From Pseudarthrobacter sp. NamB4 (GTDB lineage Bacteria; Actinomycetota; Actinomycetes; Actinomycetales; Micrococcaceae): a stretch of 64,000 nt of DNA. This document shows, one piece after another, positions 43,361 to 53,868 of the stretch (the first letter of the stretch is position 1; each line of letters opens with the position of its first letter). The notes beneath the pieces were generated by a model that worked only from the letters and a program-made list of their open reading frames with translations, was not told the origin of the DNA and did no database searches. The stretch lies in contig NZ_VAHM01000017.1 in NCBI RefSeq assembly GCF_005796185.1, positions 29,276 through 93,275 on the forward strand. Reading direction: 5' to 3'. Made by a program: the position numbers and the translations under genes.

Positions 43361-43398
43361 AAAGCCGGTGGCTGAGGATTCCTCGGCCGCCGGCTTTT
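43361..43398 (+). terminator. Terminator after wag31
   Basis: AAAGCCGG...GAGGA pairs with TCCTC...CCGGCTTT as a long stem with two G-U pairs, followed by TTTT. It separates wag31 from lspA. Confidence 0.8.
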
Positions 43399-43431
43399 GG
43401 CATTGACTCCGGCTATACGAATGAAAGCACC

Positions 43432-44004
43432 ATGACCGACGAACTCGCTGCGGATTCCGCACGCCCTGTCCCACCTTCACCGCGTCCACGCCGGGCGGTG
43501 CTGTTGTCCGTCTTCGCAGGGTTCGCACTGTTCGCCTACGTCCTGGACCAGCTGACCAAGCTCTGGGTCACCTCCACCATGGTGGAGGGTGAGCGGATCC
43601 CCGTGTTCCCGCCACTCCTGCACTGGTACTTCATCCGGAACTCCGGCGCGGCATTCTCCATCGGCGAAAACGTCACCTGGGTGTTTTCCATCATCATGGC
43701 CGCCGTCTCTGTGGCCATCCTCTTCCAGGTCCGCAAGCTGGGATCAGCCTGGTGGGCCCTGTCGCTTGGGCTCCTGCTCGGCGGAGCACTGGGCAACCTC
43801 ACGGACCGGCTCTTCAGGGAACCGTCCTTCGGGATGGGGCATGTGGTGGACTTCATCCAGCTGCCGAACTTCGCAATTTTCAACGTTGCCGATTCAGCAG
43901 TGGTCTCAGCCGTGGCCATCATCTGCATCCTGACCCTTCGCGGCATCACCTTGGACGGAAAGCGGCTCGCCTCGGAACCCAAGGAGAAGCCAAAGGATGC
44001 ATGA
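43432..44004 (+). CDS. lspA: Lipoprotein signal peptidase (signal peptidase II)
   Basis: A 190-residue, four-segment membrane aspartyl protease that removes signal peptides from diacylglyceryl prolipoproteins such as the one at 20905. Key motifs are LDQLTKLWV in the first region, [17 protein letters not shown] with a catalytic Asp, and FNVADSAV with the second. ATG 43432 is chosen over upstream in-frame starts because those fall in the wag31 terminator. The last eight bases overlap rluD. Confidence 0.95.
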   Translation: MTDELAADSARPVPPSPRPRRAVLLSVFAGFALFAYVLDQLTKLWVTSTMVEGERIPVFPPLLHWYFIRNSGAAFSIGENVTWVFSIIMAAVSVAILFQVRKLGSAWWALSLGLLLGGALGNLTDRLFREPSFGMGHVVDFIQLPNFAIFNVADSAVVSAVAIICILTLRGITLDGKRLASEPKEKPKDA

Positions 44005-44923
44005 GCGGATTCTCGTCACCGACGACTACGGGGGAACCAGGGCGGACGCGGGCCTGGCGGCGCTGCTGGGCATTTCACGTTCGCTTGCGGCTTCGCTGCT
44101 GGCGGAGGGCCACGTGCTCAGCAGGGGCACTGCACTGGGCAAGTCCGCAAAGCTGGTGGCAGGCGATGTGCTCCAGCTCAACATGCCGGAACGGCGTGAC
44201 CCGCTGGAGGTCGTGGAGGAAGTAGTGGAAGGCCTGAAGATCCTGCTGGACGACGAGGATTTCGTCGTCGTCGACAAACCCGTCGGCGTTGCCGCCCACC
44301 CTTCCCCCGGGTGGGTGGGACCCACGGTGGTGGGGGGCCTGGCCGGTGCCGGCTACCGCGTCTCCACGTCAGGCTCGCCGGAGCGGGCAGGCATTGTCCA
44401 CCGGCTCGACGTCGGAACCTCCGGCGTGATGGTGGTGGCAAAGTCCGAGCGGGCCTACACGGGCCTGAAGCGTGCCTTCAAGGAACGCACCGTGGACAAG
44501 GTCTACCATGCAGTGGTCCAGGGGCTGCCGGATCCGCTGGTGGGGACGATTGACGCCCCGATCGGCCGGCATCCGGGCCATGACTGGCGGTTCGCCGTGA
44601 TCGAGGATGGGCGTCCGTCCGTTACGCACTACGAGGTGATTGAGGCCTTCGGCAAGGCCAGCCTGGTGGAAGTGCACCTGGAGACGGGCCGCACCCACCA
44701 GATCCGTGTTCATTTCTCCGCGCTCCGGCACCCCTGCGCAGGCGACCTGACCTACGGCGCGGATCCCCGGCTGGCTGCGAACCTCGGGCTGACGAGGCAG
44801 TGGCTGCACGCCCGCGAGCTCGGCTTCGACCATCCCGTGACAGGGGAGCCTGTCCGTGTCACCAGCGGGTACCCGCAGGATCTGGCGTTTGCCCTGGACG
44901 TGCTCGCGTCCGGGCATGCCTAG
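43997..44923 (+). CDS. rluD: Large-subunit rRNA pseudouridine synthase RluD-like
   Basis: A 308-residue RluA-family enzyme with an N-terminal S4 domain ([25 protein letters not shown], about 16-40). The catalytic aspartate is in HRLDVGTSG (about 135-143), and [12 protein letters not shown] and the C-terminal [14 protein letters not shown] match the family. RluD modifies helix 69 of 23S rRNA in E. coli; the exact sites here are not proved. The lspA-rluD pairing, with an eight-base overlap, is common. Confidence 0.93.
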   Translation: MHERILVTDDYGGTRADAGLAALLGISRSLAASLLAEGHVLSRGTALGKSAKLVAGDVLQLNMPERRDPLEVVEEVVEGLKILLDDEDFVVVDKPVGVAAHPSPGWVGPTVVGGLAGAGYRVSTSGSPERAGIVHRLDVGTSGVMVVAKSERAYTGLKRAFKERTVDKVYHAVVQGLPDPLVGTIDAPIGRHPGHDWRFAVIEDGRPSVTHYEVIEAFGKASLVEVHLETGRTHQIRVHFSALRHPCAGDLTYGADPRLAANLGLTRQWLHARELGFDHPVTGEPVRVTSGYPQDLAFALDVLASGHA

Positions 44924-44958
44924 CATGGGTGAGCCAGGGCGGCGCATAGAATAGTGCG

Positions 44959-47900
44959 GTGACTTCCAGCAACGCCTCGTTTGTCCATCTCCACACCCAC
45001 ACCGAGTACTCCATGCTGGACGGCGCAGCAAGGCTTGGAGAGCTGTTCGACGAGACCGAGCGGCTGGGAATGCCGGCACTCGCCACCACGGACCACGGCT
45101 ACCTCTTCGGGGCCTTCGACTTCTGGAAGAAGGCCACCGACAAGGGGATCAAGCCCATCATCGGGGTTGAAGCTTATGTGACGCCGGGGACGGCCCGCGG
45201 CGACAAGAGCCGTGTGCGCTGGGGTGAGGAACACCAGCGCAAGGACGATATCTCCGGCGGCGGTTCCTACACGCACATGACCCTGCTCAGCTACAACAAC
45301 GTGGGCATGCGGAACCTGTTCCGGGCGTCCTCGATCGCCTCGCTGGACGCCGTTTTCGGTAAGTGGCCCCGGCTGGACCGGGAGCTGCTGAACACCTACT
45401 CCGAGGGGCTCATCGCCACCACCGGCTGCCCCTCGGGCGAGATCCAGACCCGGCTGCGGCTGGGCCAGTACCGTGAGGCGCTGGAGGCGGCCGCGGAGTT
45501 CCGTGACATCTTTGGAGCAGAGAACTACTTTTGCGAGCTCATGGACCATGGACTGGACATCGAGCGGCGCGTTACAGGGGACCTGCTGCGGCTCGCCAAG
45601 GAGCTGAACCTTCCCCTCGTCGCCACCAATGACCTCCACTACACCCACGAGCACGATGCCAAGGCCCACGAGGCACTGCTGGCCATCCAGTCCGGCTCCA
45701 CCCTCCTGGAGCCCACCTACGACAACGGCGGGTCCCGCTTCGCCTTTTCCGGCAGTGGCTACTACCTCAAGTCGCCGCAGGAGATGCGGGAATTGTTCCG
45801 CGACCACCCCGAGGCGTGCGACAACACCCTCCTGATCGCCGAACGGTGCGAAGTGTCCTTCAACACCGGCGCCAACTACATGCCCCGCTTCCCCTGCCCG
45901 CCCGGGGAGGATGAGACATCATGGCTGGTCAAGGAAGTGGCCAAGGGGCTTGAGTACCGCTATCCGGGCGGTGTTCCGGACAATGTCCGGGCACAGGCCG
46001 ACTACGAACTGGGCGTCATCACCTCAATGGGCTTCCCCGGCTACTTCCTGGTGGTGGCGGACTTCATCAACTGGGCCAAAAACAACGGCATCCGGGTAGG
46101 TCCCGGCCGTGGTTCCGGTGCAGGCTCCATGGTGGCGTACGCCATGCGCATTACCGACCTGGATCCGCTGCGCCACGGACTCATCTTCGAGCGGTTCCTG
46201 AACCCGGACCGCGTCTCCATGCCCGACTTCGACGTCGACTTCGATGACCGGCGCCGCCCGGAAGTCATCGACTACGTGACGCGCAAGTACGGCGACGAGC
46301 GCGTGGCCATGATCGTCACGTACGGCACCATCAAGACCAAGCAGGCGCTGAAGGACTCTTCGCGCGTGCTGGGCTACCCGTTCAGCATGGGCGAACAGCT
46401 CACCAAGGCGCTGCCGCCGGCTGTGATGGCCAAAGACATTCCGCTGGCGGACATCCAAAACCCGGAAGCCAAGCGCTATGGCGAGGCCGGCGACTTCCGC
46501 CAGCTGATCAGCACGGACCCGGAAGCGGCCAAGGTGTTCGAGACAGCGCTGGGCATCGAAGGGCTGAAGCGCCAATGGGGCGTCCACGCCGCCGGTGTGA
46601 TCATGTCCTCGGACCCGATCATCGACGTCATCCCCATCATGCGCCGCATCCAGGACGGCCAGGTGATCACGCAGTTCGATTACCCCACCTGCGAAGGCCT
46701 GGGCCTGATCAAGATGGACTTCCTGGGCTTGCGGAACCTGACGATCATTTCCGACGCCCTGGAAAACATCAAGATGAACCGCGGCATCGACCTGGACCTC
46801 GAAAAGCTTGAGCTCGACGACCCGGCGTCCTATGAGCTCCTGGCACGTGGCGACACGCTGGGTGTTTTCCAGCTCGACGGCGGGCCCATGCGCTCCCTGC
46901 TCAAACTGATGAAGCCGGACAACTTCGAAGACATTTCCGCGGTGCTTGCGCTGTACCGTCCCGGTCCCATGGGCGCCAACGCCCACACCGATTACGCACT
47001 CCGAAAAAACGGCATCCAGGAAGTCATTCCCATCCATCCCGAACTGGAGGAACCGCTCTCGGAAATCCTCGGTGGAACGTACGGTCTGATCGTTTACCAG
47101 GAGCAGGTGATGGCCGTTGCGCAGAAGCTCGCCGGCTACTCGCTGGGCCAGGCAGACATCCTCCGCCGTGCCATGGGCAAGAAGAAGAAATCGGAACTGG
47201 ACAAGCAATTCGCCGGGTTCTCGCAGGGCATGCAGGACAACGGCTATTCAATGGAGGCCGTCAAAACCCTCTGGGACATCCTGCTGCCCTTCTCGGACTA
47301 CGCCTTCAACAAGGCGCACTCCGCAGCCTACGGCGTCATTTCCTACTGGACTGCCTACCTCAAGGCGCACTACGCGCCGGAGTACATGGCCGCGCTCCTG
47401 ACGTCCGTTGGCGACGACAAGGACAAGTCGGCCATCTACCTCAACGAGTGCCGCAGGATGGGCATCACCGTGCTGCCGCCGGACGTCAACGAATCCGCCC
47501 TGAACTTCACACCGGTGGGCAATGACATCCGCTTCGGCATGGGCGCGATCCGCAACGTGGGCGTCAACGTGGTGGAGGCAATGGTGGCAGCCCGTGAAAG
47601 CGAGGGCGCCTTTACGTCCTTCAAGGACTACCTGATGAAGGTCCCGGCGGTGGTCTGCAACAAGCGGACCATTGAGTCGCTGATCAAGTCCGGCGCCTTC
47701 GACTCCCTGGGCCACCACCGCCGCGCGCTGGCCATGATTTATGAAGAAGCCATCGATTCCGTCATCACGCTCAAGCGGAATGAAGCGATCGGACAGTTTG
47801 ACCTCTTCGCCGGTTTCGAGGAGGCTGAATCTGAGTCCTCGCTCAGCATTGAGATCCCGGACCTGCCGGAGTGGGAGAAGAAGGACAAGCTGTCCTTCGA

Positions 47901-48516
47901 ACGGGACATGCTGGGACTGTACGTCTCGGACCATCCGCTGCAGGGCCTGGAAGGGCTGCTGAGCCAGCACGCGGAAATGAGCATTACCTCCGTGCTGGGG
48001 GAGGACGGCCCGCAGGACGGCGCCATCATCACCATCGCCGGGATGATCACCTCCCTGAGCAGGCGCATCGCGAAGGCCAGCGGCAACGCATATGCCCGCG
48101 CCGAAGTGGAGGACCTGGGCGGGTCGATGGAAGTGATGTTCTTCGGCCAGGTCTACGGCCCCATTGCCTCCGTGCTCGCCGAGGACCTGATCGTGGTGGT
48201 GAAGGGACGGCTGCAGAAGCGCGACGACGGCGCCATCACCCTGAACTGCATGGAGTTGTCAGTTCCGGACCTCAGCGAAGGACTGAACGGCCCGCTGGTC
48301 ATCACCATGCCAACGCACAAGGCAACCGAGGCCGTGGTCACAGAACTCGGCGACGTGCTCCGGACACACCGCGGAAATTCCGAGGTGCGACTGCACCTCC
48401 AGGGCGACACCCGCACGGAGATCATGGGCCTGCCGGTCCATCTCCGCGTGAACCCCAGCCCGTCGCTGTTCGGTGACTTGAAGGTGCTGCTCGGCCCCGC
48501 CTGCCTGGACGCCTGA
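44959..48516 (+). CDS. dnaE: DNA polymerase III alpha subunit
   Basis: A 1185-residue replicative polymerase of the DnaE1 type. The PHP domain at the N-terminus keeps its metal histidines (FVHLHTHTEYS, His10/12/14), so proofreading by PHP, as in mycobacterial DnaE1, is plausible. The polymerase catalytic aspartates are in PDFDVDFDD near 421-429. A helix-hairpin-helix, an OB domain (near residues 1010-1100) and the clamp region follow. TAGAAT (44947-44952) lies six bases before the GTG, predicting a leaderless start. It runs on from rluD after a 35-bp gap and ends at a hairpin (48523-48560). Confidence 0.97.
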   Translation: MTSSNASFVHLHTHTEYSMLDGAARLGELFDETERLGMPALATTDHGYLFGAFDFWKKATDKGIKPIIGVEAYVTPGTARGDKSRVRWGEEHQRKDDISGGGSYTHMTLLSYNNVGMRNLFRASSIASLDAVFGKWPRLDRELLNTYSEGLIATTGCPSGEIQTRLRLGQYREALEAAAEFRDIFGAENYFCELMDHGLDIERRVTGDLLRLAKELNLPLVATNDLHYTHEHDAKAHEALLAIQSGSTLLEPTYDNGGSRFAFSGSGYYLKSPQEMRELFRDHPEACDNTLLIAERCEVSFNTGANYMPRFPCPPGEDETSWLVKEVAKGLEYRYPGGVPDNVRAQADYELGVITSMGFPGYFLVVADFINWAKNNGIRVGPGRGSGAGSMVAYAMRITDLDPLRHGLIFERFLNPDRVSMPDFDVDFDDRRRPEVIDYVTRKYGDERVAMIVTYGTIKTKQALKDSSRVLGYPFSMGEQLTKALPPAVMAKDIPLADIQNPEAKRYGEAGDFRQLISTDPEAAKVFETALGIEGLKRQWGVHAAGVIMSSDPIIDVIPIMRRIQDGQVITQFDYPTCEGLGLIKMDFLGLRNLTIISDALENIKMNRGIDLDLEKLELDDPASYELLARGDTLGVFQLDGGPMRSLLKLMKPDNFEDISAVLALYRPGPMGANAHTDYALRKNGIQEVIPIHPELEEPLSEILGGTYGLIVYQEQVMAVAQKLAGYSLGQADILRRAMGKKKKSELDKQFAGFSQGMQDNGYSMEAVKTLWDILLPFSDYAFNKAHSAAYGVISYWTAYLKAHYAPEYMAALLTSVGDDKDKSAIYLNECRRMGITVLPPDVNESALNFTPVGNDIRFGMGAIRNVGVNVVEAMVAARESEGAFTSFKDYLMKVPAVVCNKRTIESLIKSGAFDSLGHHRRALAMIYEEAIDSVITLKRNEAIGQFDLFAGFEEAESESSLSIEIPDLPEWEKKDKLSFERDMLGLYVSDHPLQGLEGLLSQHAEMSITSVLGEDGPQDGAIITIAGMITSLSRRIAKASGNAYARAEVEDLGGSMEVMFFGQVYGPIASVLAEDLIVVVKGRLQKRDDGAITLNCMELSVPDLSEGLNGPLVITMPTHKATEAVVTELGDVLRTHRGNSEVRLHLQGDTRTEIMGLPVHLRVNPSPSLFGDLKVLLGPACLDA

Positions 48517-48522
48517 CGAGCT

Positions 48523-48560
48523 GCGGACGACGACGGGCGGCACGTTACGCCGTCGTCCGC
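48523..48560. terminator. Hairpin between dnaE and the flavin reductase gene
   Basis: GCGGACGACG (48523-48532) pairs with CGTCGTCCGC (48551-48560) around an 18-base loop that can fold further. It lies between convergent genes and has no T-tract. Confidence 0.6.
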
Positions 48561-48580
48561 GGTTCTCCGCGTGGAGACTC

Positions 48581-49120
48581 TTAAATCTCGTAGTCGAGCG
48601 GCACAGGCTGGCCATAGCTGCCGCCGTGGTACAGCAGCGGTGAGCCTTCGCCGCCCACCTGGCCGTCGATCACCTGGACCACCACCACCGCGTTGTTCTC
48701 GAAGGACAGGCGCATCTGCACTTCGCCGATCAGCCAACCGGCCACGTCCTTGAGCACCGGCACGCCATGGGGGCCAATTTCCCAGTGGTCGCCCTCGAAC
48801 CGGTTCCCGGGACGTGCGAACTTATCCGCAAGTTCCTGGTTCTCAAGGCCCAGCATATGGACGCCCAGGTAGGTGGTGTTGGCCACGGCCGGCCAGGACC
48901 TGGAGCTGCGGGCCATGTTGAAGGTAAAGCGCGGCGGCTTTGCCGAGAGCGACGCCACGGATGTGGCCGTGAAGCCGTAGGGCTCATCCTTATAGTTCAC
49001 CGTGATGATGGCGACGCCGGCAGCATGGCGCCGAAACATCTCCCTGAACGTCCGCTCGAACGGCACGTCATTATCTGGCACGGAAACTCCTGGGGGTGGA
49101 ACGACTGGATGAATGCTCAC
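48581..49120 (-). CDS. Flavin reductase-like, FMN-binding domain protein
   Basis: A 179-residue flavin reductase domain protein. FRRHAAGVAIITVNYKDEPYGFTATSVASLSAKPPRF is split over the family's FMN-binding strands (about 23-58), and NMARSSRSWP and the FEGDHWEIG segment match. Family members reduce FMN/FAD with NAD(P)H, often for a partner monooxygenase, but no such partner is adjacent. GTG 49120 is preferred: TACCCT lies five bases upstream on the minus strand. Upstream in-frame codons would extend across the divergent promoter region. Physiological substrate unknown. Confidence 0.85.
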   Translation of the reverse strand: MSIHPVVPPPGVSVPDNDVPFERTFREMFRRHAAGVAIITVNYKDEPYGFTATSVASLSAKPPRFTFNMARSSRSWPAVANTTYLGVHMLGLENQELADKFARPGNRFEGDHWEIGPHGVPVLKDVAGWLIGEVQMRLSFENNAVVVVQVIDGQVGGEGSPLLYHGGSYGQPVPLDYEI

Positions 49121-49215
49121 CTTCAAGGGTATTGGGTCAGCTCCGCCAAGGATGAACCAGCGGCAGACCCGCCTCGGGGCCTTGAGCGGACGGAACATTT
49201 GTTAAGGTTTGTTGC

Positions 49216-49752
49216 ATGACGAAGCCCCGCCGCAGCACCCGTCCGCGCCTGCCCTGGGCAACACTTGCGGTGACGGCATCGACGGGCATCCCGCTCGGGA
49301 TCCTGTGGTGGGTCCTCGCTCCGGGCGGCCTCAACGCGATTACCCGGGACCCCGCCCTCGGCGCCGGAACCAATCCGGCAGTATGGCTGCCGCGGGACCT
49401 GACGCTGGCCGGCCTGCTGGTGCTGGCCGGGTGCATCCTGGCCGTCATCGTCGCGGACACAAAGCACCGGGATTCGCGGGCGCAGCTGGTGATGGCACTG
49501 GCGGGAGCCTTCGGCGGTGCTGTCCTTGCCTGGCAGTCAGGAGTGCTCGCCGCCGGGCTGTGGGGGCCGGCAGTGGATGCGTCTGCCAACGCCAGCATCG
49601 CCTTTTCGCTCCGGGCCTGGCCCGTGCTGCTCCTGTGGCCGGCCGCCACTGCCGTCTCGGTTTTTGCGCTGGAGCTGTTCGCCCTCCTGGGCAAGAAGCC
49701 CGACGCCGGCGGGCACCAGTCGCAGGATGCCGCGGCGTGGCCCGTAAAATAG
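49216..49752 (+). CDS. Hypothetical membrane protein, about four TM segments
   Basis: A 178-residue integral membrane protein. A basic N-terminus ([11 protein letters not shown]) precedes hydrophobic segments near 14-35, 63-82, 92-112 and 133-158. WVLAPGG near 32-38 and the [19 protein letters not shown] stretch are the most distinctive parts; they resemble actinobacterial proteins that sit before hisD, of no known function. TAAGGT (49203-49208) lies seven bases before the ATG, a leaderless-type start. It ends four bases before hisD, and the hisD promoter is inside its 3' end. Confidence 0.75.
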   Translation: MTKPRRSTRPRLPWATLAVTASTGIPLGILWWVLAPGGLNAITRDPALGAGTNPAVWLPRDLTLAGLLVLAGCILAVIVADTKHRDSRAQLVMALAGAFGGAVLAWQSGVLAAGLWGPAVDASANASIAFSLRAWPVLLLWPAATAVSVFALELFALLGKKPDAGGHQSQDAAAWPVK

Positions 49753-49756
49753 ACCA

Positions 49757-51124
49757 GTGACCACTTCCCCGCAGAATACCGCCACCCCAGCCGCCGCCGT
49801 CGTAAATTTCCGCACAGTGGATCTGCGTGGCCAAAACCTGACACTCGCGGGACTCCGCGCGGCAGTGCCGCGCGCCCAGGGCCATACGGTGGCAGACGCT
49901 GAGGAAAAGGTCCTGGACATCATCTCCGCCGTCCGGCGGCGCGGGTTCGGGGCGCTGGCCGAACTGGCCCTCCGCTTTGACGGTGTGCAGCAGGACCACC
50001 CCTTGGTTCCGCGGGAGGCACTGACTTCCGCGCTGGAGGAGCTGGACCCGTCCGTCCGCCGCGCGCTGGAGGAATCCATCAGCCGGGCACGCCGCTTTGC
50101 CGACAGCCAGCGTCCCCGGAACGTGGACGTCCAGCTCGGTGACGGTGCCGTAGTTAGCCAGAACTGGGTGCCGGTACGCCGGGTGGGCCTCTACGTACCT
50201 GGTGGCCTTGCCGTCTACCCGTCCTCAGTGGTGATGAACGTTGTTCCGGCGCTTGCGGCCGGAGTCGAATCCATTGCCCTGGCTTCCCCTCCGCAGAAAG
50301 AGTTCGGCGGGTTGCCGCACCCCACCATCCTGGCCGCCGCTGCCTTGCTGGGAATCAGCGAGGTCTATGCCATCGGCGGCGCCCAGGCTGTTGCGGCTTT
50401 CGCCTACGGGGCTGCGGCAACGGAAGCGGGTCCGGCGCTGGAGCCCGTGGATGTAGTGACTGGTCCGGGGAACATTTTCGTGGCCACGGCCAAGCGCCTG
50501 GTGAAGGGCGTGGTAGGGATCGACTCCGAGGCAGGCACCACGGAGATTGCCATCCTTGCCGACGCCACGGCGCAGCCGCGCCTGGTTGCCGCCGACCTCA
50601 TCAGCCAGGCGGAGCATGATCCCAAGGCGGCCTCGGTACTGATTACCGACTCTGAGGAGCTCGCGGCCGCGGTTCGGGCCGAGCTCGGGCGGCAGGCCGA
50701 AGCCACCAGGCATTCAGACCGTGTCCGTGAAGCGCTGTCCGGACCGCAGTCGGGAGCGGTGCTGGTGGACAGCCTGGAGCAGGGCATCGCCGCGTGTGAT
50801 GCCTACGCTGCGGAACACCTGGAGATCATGACCGCCGATGCTCCCGGTGTCGCCGCAAGGATCCGGAACGCGGGGGCCATTTTTGTGGGCGACTTCAGCC
50901 CGGTCAGCCTGGGCGACTACTGTGCAGGATCCAACCACGTCCTGCCCACCAGCGGTACGGCAGCGTTTTCCTCGGGGCTGAACGTGACCACCTTCCTGCG
51001 CGCCATCCAGGTGGTGAACTACAGCCGCGACGCGCTGGCCGAAGTCAGCGGGCATATCGTCACCCTGTCCGGAGCCGAGGATCTACCGGCCCACGGTGAT
51101 GCCGTGACGGCCAGGTTCGCTTGA
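49757..51124 (+). CDS. hisD: Histidinol dehydrogenase
   Basis: A 455-residue zinc enzyme catalysing the last two oxidations of histidine synthesis, with NAD. Signatures: [16 protein letters not shown] segment, [60 protein letters not shown] (zinc Gln/His) and [13 protein letters not shown] (49745-49750) lies six bases before the GTG, within the end of the preceding gene, so it probably has its own leaderless promoter. No other his gene follows; nrdR comes next after 192 bp. Confidence 0.97.
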   Translation: MTTSPQNTATPAAAVVNFRTVDLRGQNLTLAGLRAAVPRAQGHTVADAEEKVLDIISAVRRRGFGALAELALRFDGVQQDHPLVPREALTSALEELDPSVRRALEESISRARRFADSQRPRNVDVQLGDGAVVSQNWVPVRRVGLYVPGGLAVYPSSVVMNVVPALAAGVESIALASPPQKEFGGLPHPTILAAAALLGISEVYAIGGAQAVAAFAYGAAATEAGPALEPVDVVTGPGNIFVATAKRLVKGVVGIDSEAGTTEIAILADATAQPRLVAADLISQAEHDPKAASVLITDSEELAAAVRAELGRQAEATRHSDRVREALSGPQSGAVLVDSLEQGIAACDAYAAEHLEIMTADAPGVAARIRNAGAIFVGDFSPVSLGDYCAGSNHVLPTSGTAAFSSGLNVTTFLRAIQVVNYSRDALAEVSGHIVTLSGAEDLPAHGDAVTARFA

Positions 51125-51142
51125 GAAAGCCTTCCAAAGCCG

Positions 51143-51213
51143 ACATGTAGTAGCGGTAACCACAACATGTGGTAATTACACGCTTGTTGTTACCCTCTGC
51201 GGGGACGTAAACT
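51143..51213 (+). promoter_or_regulatory. nrdR upstream region with paired ACATGT sites and inverted repeat
   Basis: ACATGT occurs at 51143-51148 and 51165-51170, 22 bp apart. The second is in the inverted repeat ACCACA-ACA-TGTGGT (51159-51173). A promoter-like pair TTGTTG (51184-51189) and TAAACT (51208-51213) with 18-bp spacing lies just downstream. Two palindromes about two helical turns apart recall NrdR boxes, but the sequence matches that consensus only partly. Confidence 0.4.
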
Positions 51214-51316
51214 TAGAGGCGCAAGGGTTCTGCCCGGACAACGACTCAAGAACAACAATGGCCCACCGCCCCACAGGCGATACTGCCTGGACGATCACAG
51301 AGGAGGGGAGGCGGAG

Positions 51317-51817
51317 ATGTACTGCCCGTTCTGCCGCAATCCCGATTCGCGGGTGGTTGACAGCCGCATGGCGGATGACGGCTCCGCCATCCGCCGGCGC
51401 CGACAGTGCCCGGAGTGCGGCCGCAGGTTCACCACCGTGGAAACCACCAGCCTTTCCGTGATCAAGCGGTCGGGCGTGGGCGAGCCTTTCAGCCGCAGCA
51501 AGGTGATCAACGGTGTGCGCAAGGCTTGCCAGGGACGTCCCGTGAGTGAGGATGACCTTGCGCTGCTGGCGCAGGAGGTTGAAGAGCAGATCCGTTCCTC
51601 CGGCGCAGCCGAGATTGACGCCCACGAGGTGGGCCTGGTCATCCTTGGTCCGCTGCAGAAGCTGGACAAGGTTGCCTACTTGCGCTTTGCCAGCGTTTAC
51701 CAGGCGTTTGAATCCCTGGAGGATTTCGAATCTGCCATAGCCTTGCTCCGTCAGGAAGAAGACGCCCAGGCTGTTCCGGCCAAGGGCACCAGGAACACCG
51801 AAAAAAGTCCCCTGTAG
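51317..51817 (+). CDS. nrdR: Ribonucleotide reductase regulator NrdR
   Basis: A 166-residue repressor of ribonucleotide reductase genes that senses ATP/dATP. The N-terminal zinc ribbon uses CPFC (about 3-6) and CPEC (about 31-34), followed by the GRRFTTVE turn and an ATP-cone domain (about 49-139) beginning [16 protein letters not shown] strong purine-rich ribosome site (GAGGAGGGGAGG) precedes the ATG. No nrd structural gene is in the window, so its targets lie elsewhere; the upstream repeats may allow self-control. Confidence 0.96.
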   Translation: MYCPFCRNPDSRVVDSRMADDGSAIRRRRQCPECGRRFTTVETTSLSVIKRSGVGEPFSRSKVINGVRKACQGRPVSEDDLALLAQEVEEQIRSSGAAEIDAHEVGLVILGPLQKLDKVAYLRFASVYQAFESLEDFESAIALLRQEEDAQAVPAKGTRNTEKSPL

Positions 51818-51828
51818 ACTCCGGTGGC

Positions 51829-51852
51829 GGCTGCGGAGGGGAAGCCGCAGCC
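51829..51852 (+). terminator. Weak hairpin after nrdR
   Basis: GGCTGCGG (51829-51836) pairs with CCGCAGCC (51845-51852) around an eight-base loop, 11 bases after the stop. No T-tract, so termination is uncertain. Confidence 0.4.
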
Positions 51853-51887
51853 ACCACTGGCCACCCTGGAACCGTGCCGGTACCGCG

Positions 51888-51926
51888 CCTGGCGCCCGTG
51901 GCCATACTGATGTCACGGGCGCCGGG
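51888..51926 (-). terminator. Hairpin after ppgK
   Basis: CCTGGCGCCCGTG (51888-51900) pairs with CACGGGCGCCGGG (51914-51926), 13 bp with one G-U pair, ten bases beyond the ppgK stop on the minus strand. Confidence 0.55.
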
Positions 51927-51935
51927 CGGAGACGG

Positions 51936-52739
51936 CTACTTTGCGAGTTTGTGCTTCAATGCGATTTCGATGGCGGCACCCACGATGCCGGCCTCGTTGC
52001 GAAGGACTGCCGGAACGATGGGTGTCCGGAGCTTGAGGTTCGGCAGGTACTCGTCCGCGCGCTTGGAGATGCCGCCGCCCACGATGAACAGTTCGGGCGA
52101 GAACAGGAATTCCACGTGGGAGAAATAGCGCTGCAGCAGCACGCTGTACTCTTCCCAGGAAAGCCCGTCACGCTCCCGGGCAACAGCGGAGGCTTTGGTC
52201 TCGGCATCGTGGCCGTCAATCTCCAGGTGTCCCAATTCAGCGTTGGGAACAAGCTTGCCGTCAAAGATGAAGGCTGAACCGATGCCGGTGCCCAGCGTGA
52301 TCACCAGGACGGTGCCCTTGACGCCGGCGCCTGCGCCGTAGCGGGCTTCCGCAAGTCCCGCGGCGTCGGCATCGTTGATGACTTCCACGGGCCGGCCCAG
52401 GCGGGCGGTCAGGAGCGCATCGATGTCGGTGTTGAGCCAGCTCTTGTCCACGTTGGCTGCGGAGTGGACCACGCCGTGCTGGATGATGCCGGGAAAGGTG
52501 ACGCCTACGGGCGAGCCGGCAGCAGGTGCATCCGGGCGGGCAGAAAGCTCGGAAACCACCAGCGCCACTGCCTCGGCAACAGCCTCAGGCGTGGCCGGCT
52601 GGGGGGTGGGTACGCGGAACCGCTCACCCAGCAGCTTGCCCTTTTTCAGGTCGACGATGCCGCCCTTGATTCCCGTGCCTCCGATGTCGATGCCGATCAG
52701 CGGGGCGTTCTTCTGCGATTTCTCGTCCTTCTTGGCCAA
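51936..52739 (-). CDS. ppgK: Polyphosphate glucokinase
   Basis: A 267-residue ROK-family kinase that phosphorylates glucose with inorganic polyphosphate (and often ATP), an actinobacterial speciality. The phosphate loop [13 protein letters not shown] is near 15-27, [12 protein letters not shown] supplies sugar contacts, [13 protein letters not shown] follows, and [13 protein letters not shown] replaces the Cys-rich ROK zinc motif, which marks the PPGK group. The TTG start at 52739 gives MAKKDEKS; no ATG or GTG is available upstream in frame, and the ribosome site is weak. It follows map on the same strand after 128 bp. Confidence 0.93.
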   Translation of the reverse strand: MAKKDEKSQKNAPLIGIDIGGTGIKGGIVDLKKGKLLGERFRVPTPQPATPEAVAEAVALVVSELSARPDAPAAGSPVGVTFPGIIQHGVVHSAANVDKSWLNTDIDALLTARLGRPVEVINDADAAGLAEARYGAGAGVKGTVLVITLGTGIGSAFIFDGKLVPNAELGHLEIDGHDAETKASAVARERDGLSWEEYSVLLQRYFSHVEFLFSPELFIVGGGISKRADEYLPNLKLRTPIVPAVLRNEAGIVGAAIEIALKHKLAK

Positions 52740-52867
52740 TGGGTTTCCGTTCGTGGCAGGGGCGGGCAGGGGAGCGGCGGCCGGGCGGCCGGCCGGAATC
52801 GATGTCCGGTGGGTACCGGTGGTGGGTAAAGCGGTGATCAGTCCATCGGGCTGGTCACCAGTGCAGG

Positions 52868-53746
52868 CTAGGGCAGGGTGAGTATCTCCGCGCCGGACTC
52901 CGTGACCAGCAAGGTGTGCTCGAACTGGGCGGTACGCTTCCGGTCCTTCGTGACCACGGTCCAGTCATCGGCCCACATGTCCCACTCCACGGTGCCCAGG
53001 GTGAGCATGGGTTCGATCGTGAAGACCATACCGGCCTCGATGACCGTGTTGTAGGCAGGGGCGGCGTCGTAATGCGGGATGATGAGCCCGGTATGGAAGG
53101 CTTCACCCACCCCGTGCCCGGTGAAGTCACGTACAACACCGTAACCGAAGCGCTTGGCGTAGGACTGGATTGCCCGGCCGATGACGTTGATCTCCCGACC
53201 GGGGGCCACGGCCTTGATGGCCCGGTTCAGCGACTCCTGGGTGCGCTCCACCAGCAGCCTTGATTCCTCGTCCACGTCGCCCACCAGGAAGGTGTAGTTG
53301 GTATCGCCGTGCACGCCGTTGATGTAGGCGGTGATGTCGATGTTGAGGATGTCGCCGTCCCGGACCACCGTGCTGTCCGGGATCCCGTGGCAGATGACCT
53401 CGTTCAGCGAGGAACACAGCGACTTCGGGAAGCCCCGGTAGCCAAGGGTGGACGGGTAGGCATGGTGGTCAAGGAGGAATTCGTGGCCCACCTTGTCAAG
53501 CTGGTCTGTGGTGACACCCGGCTTGATGTGCCTGCCCACTTCGACAATCGCCTGGGCGGCGATCCTCCCGGCGATCCGGATCTTCTCGATCGTTTCCGGG
53601 GACTTGACCTCCGAACCGGTGAACTTCGCCGGTGCGGGCTTGCCGACGTATTCCGGCCGCGGGATGGACGCCGGGACGGGACGCTGCGGACCTATGGTTC
53701 CCGGGGTGAGGGAGCCGATGGGTGCAGTGGAGGCAAGGGAAGGCAT
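52868..53746 (-). CDS. map: Methionine aminopeptidase, type I with N-terminal extension
   Basis: A 292-residue metalloprotease that removes initiator methionine from nascent proteins. About 45 N-terminal residues (with [11 protein letters not shown]) precede the catalytic fold, as in the mycobacterial MapB/type 1c group, where this Pro-rich part may bind the ribosome. Metal ligands are in [16 protein letters not shown] (Asp), [11 protein letters not shown] (His), FTIEPML (Glu) and QFEHTLLVT (Glu). TATGAT (53753-53758, minus) lies six bases before the ATG, predicting a leaderless mRNA. Confidence 0.95.
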   Translation of the reverse strand: MPSLASTAPIGSLTPGTIGPQRPVPASIPRPEYVGKPAPAKFTGSEVKSPETIEKIRIAGRIAAQAIVEVGRHIKPGVTTDQLDKVGHEFLLDHHAYPSTLGYRGFPKSLCSSLNEVICHGIPDSTVVRDGDILNIDITAYINGVHGDTNYTFLVGDVDEESRLLVERTQESLNRAIKAVAPGREINVIGRAIQSYAKRFGYGVVRDFTGHGVGEAFHTGLIIPHYDAAPAYNTVIEAGMVFTIEPMLTLGTVEWDMWADDWTVVTKDRKRTAQFEHTLLVTESGAEILTLP

Positions 53747-53868
53747 AGATTGATCATATAAGGCACTCCAGAACGCCTAACAACCGGAGGCCGCGCGGGA
53801 TCGGCGTAAGAATTTAAGTTACGCGGATCACGCCGCTGCTTCCCCGCCTGCCGGAACGAGGAGCAACG

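Noticed and set aside
46024..47208. 394-codon minus-strand frame inside dnaE
   Set aside because: Shadow of the polymerase domain; the sense frame has all catalytic residues.
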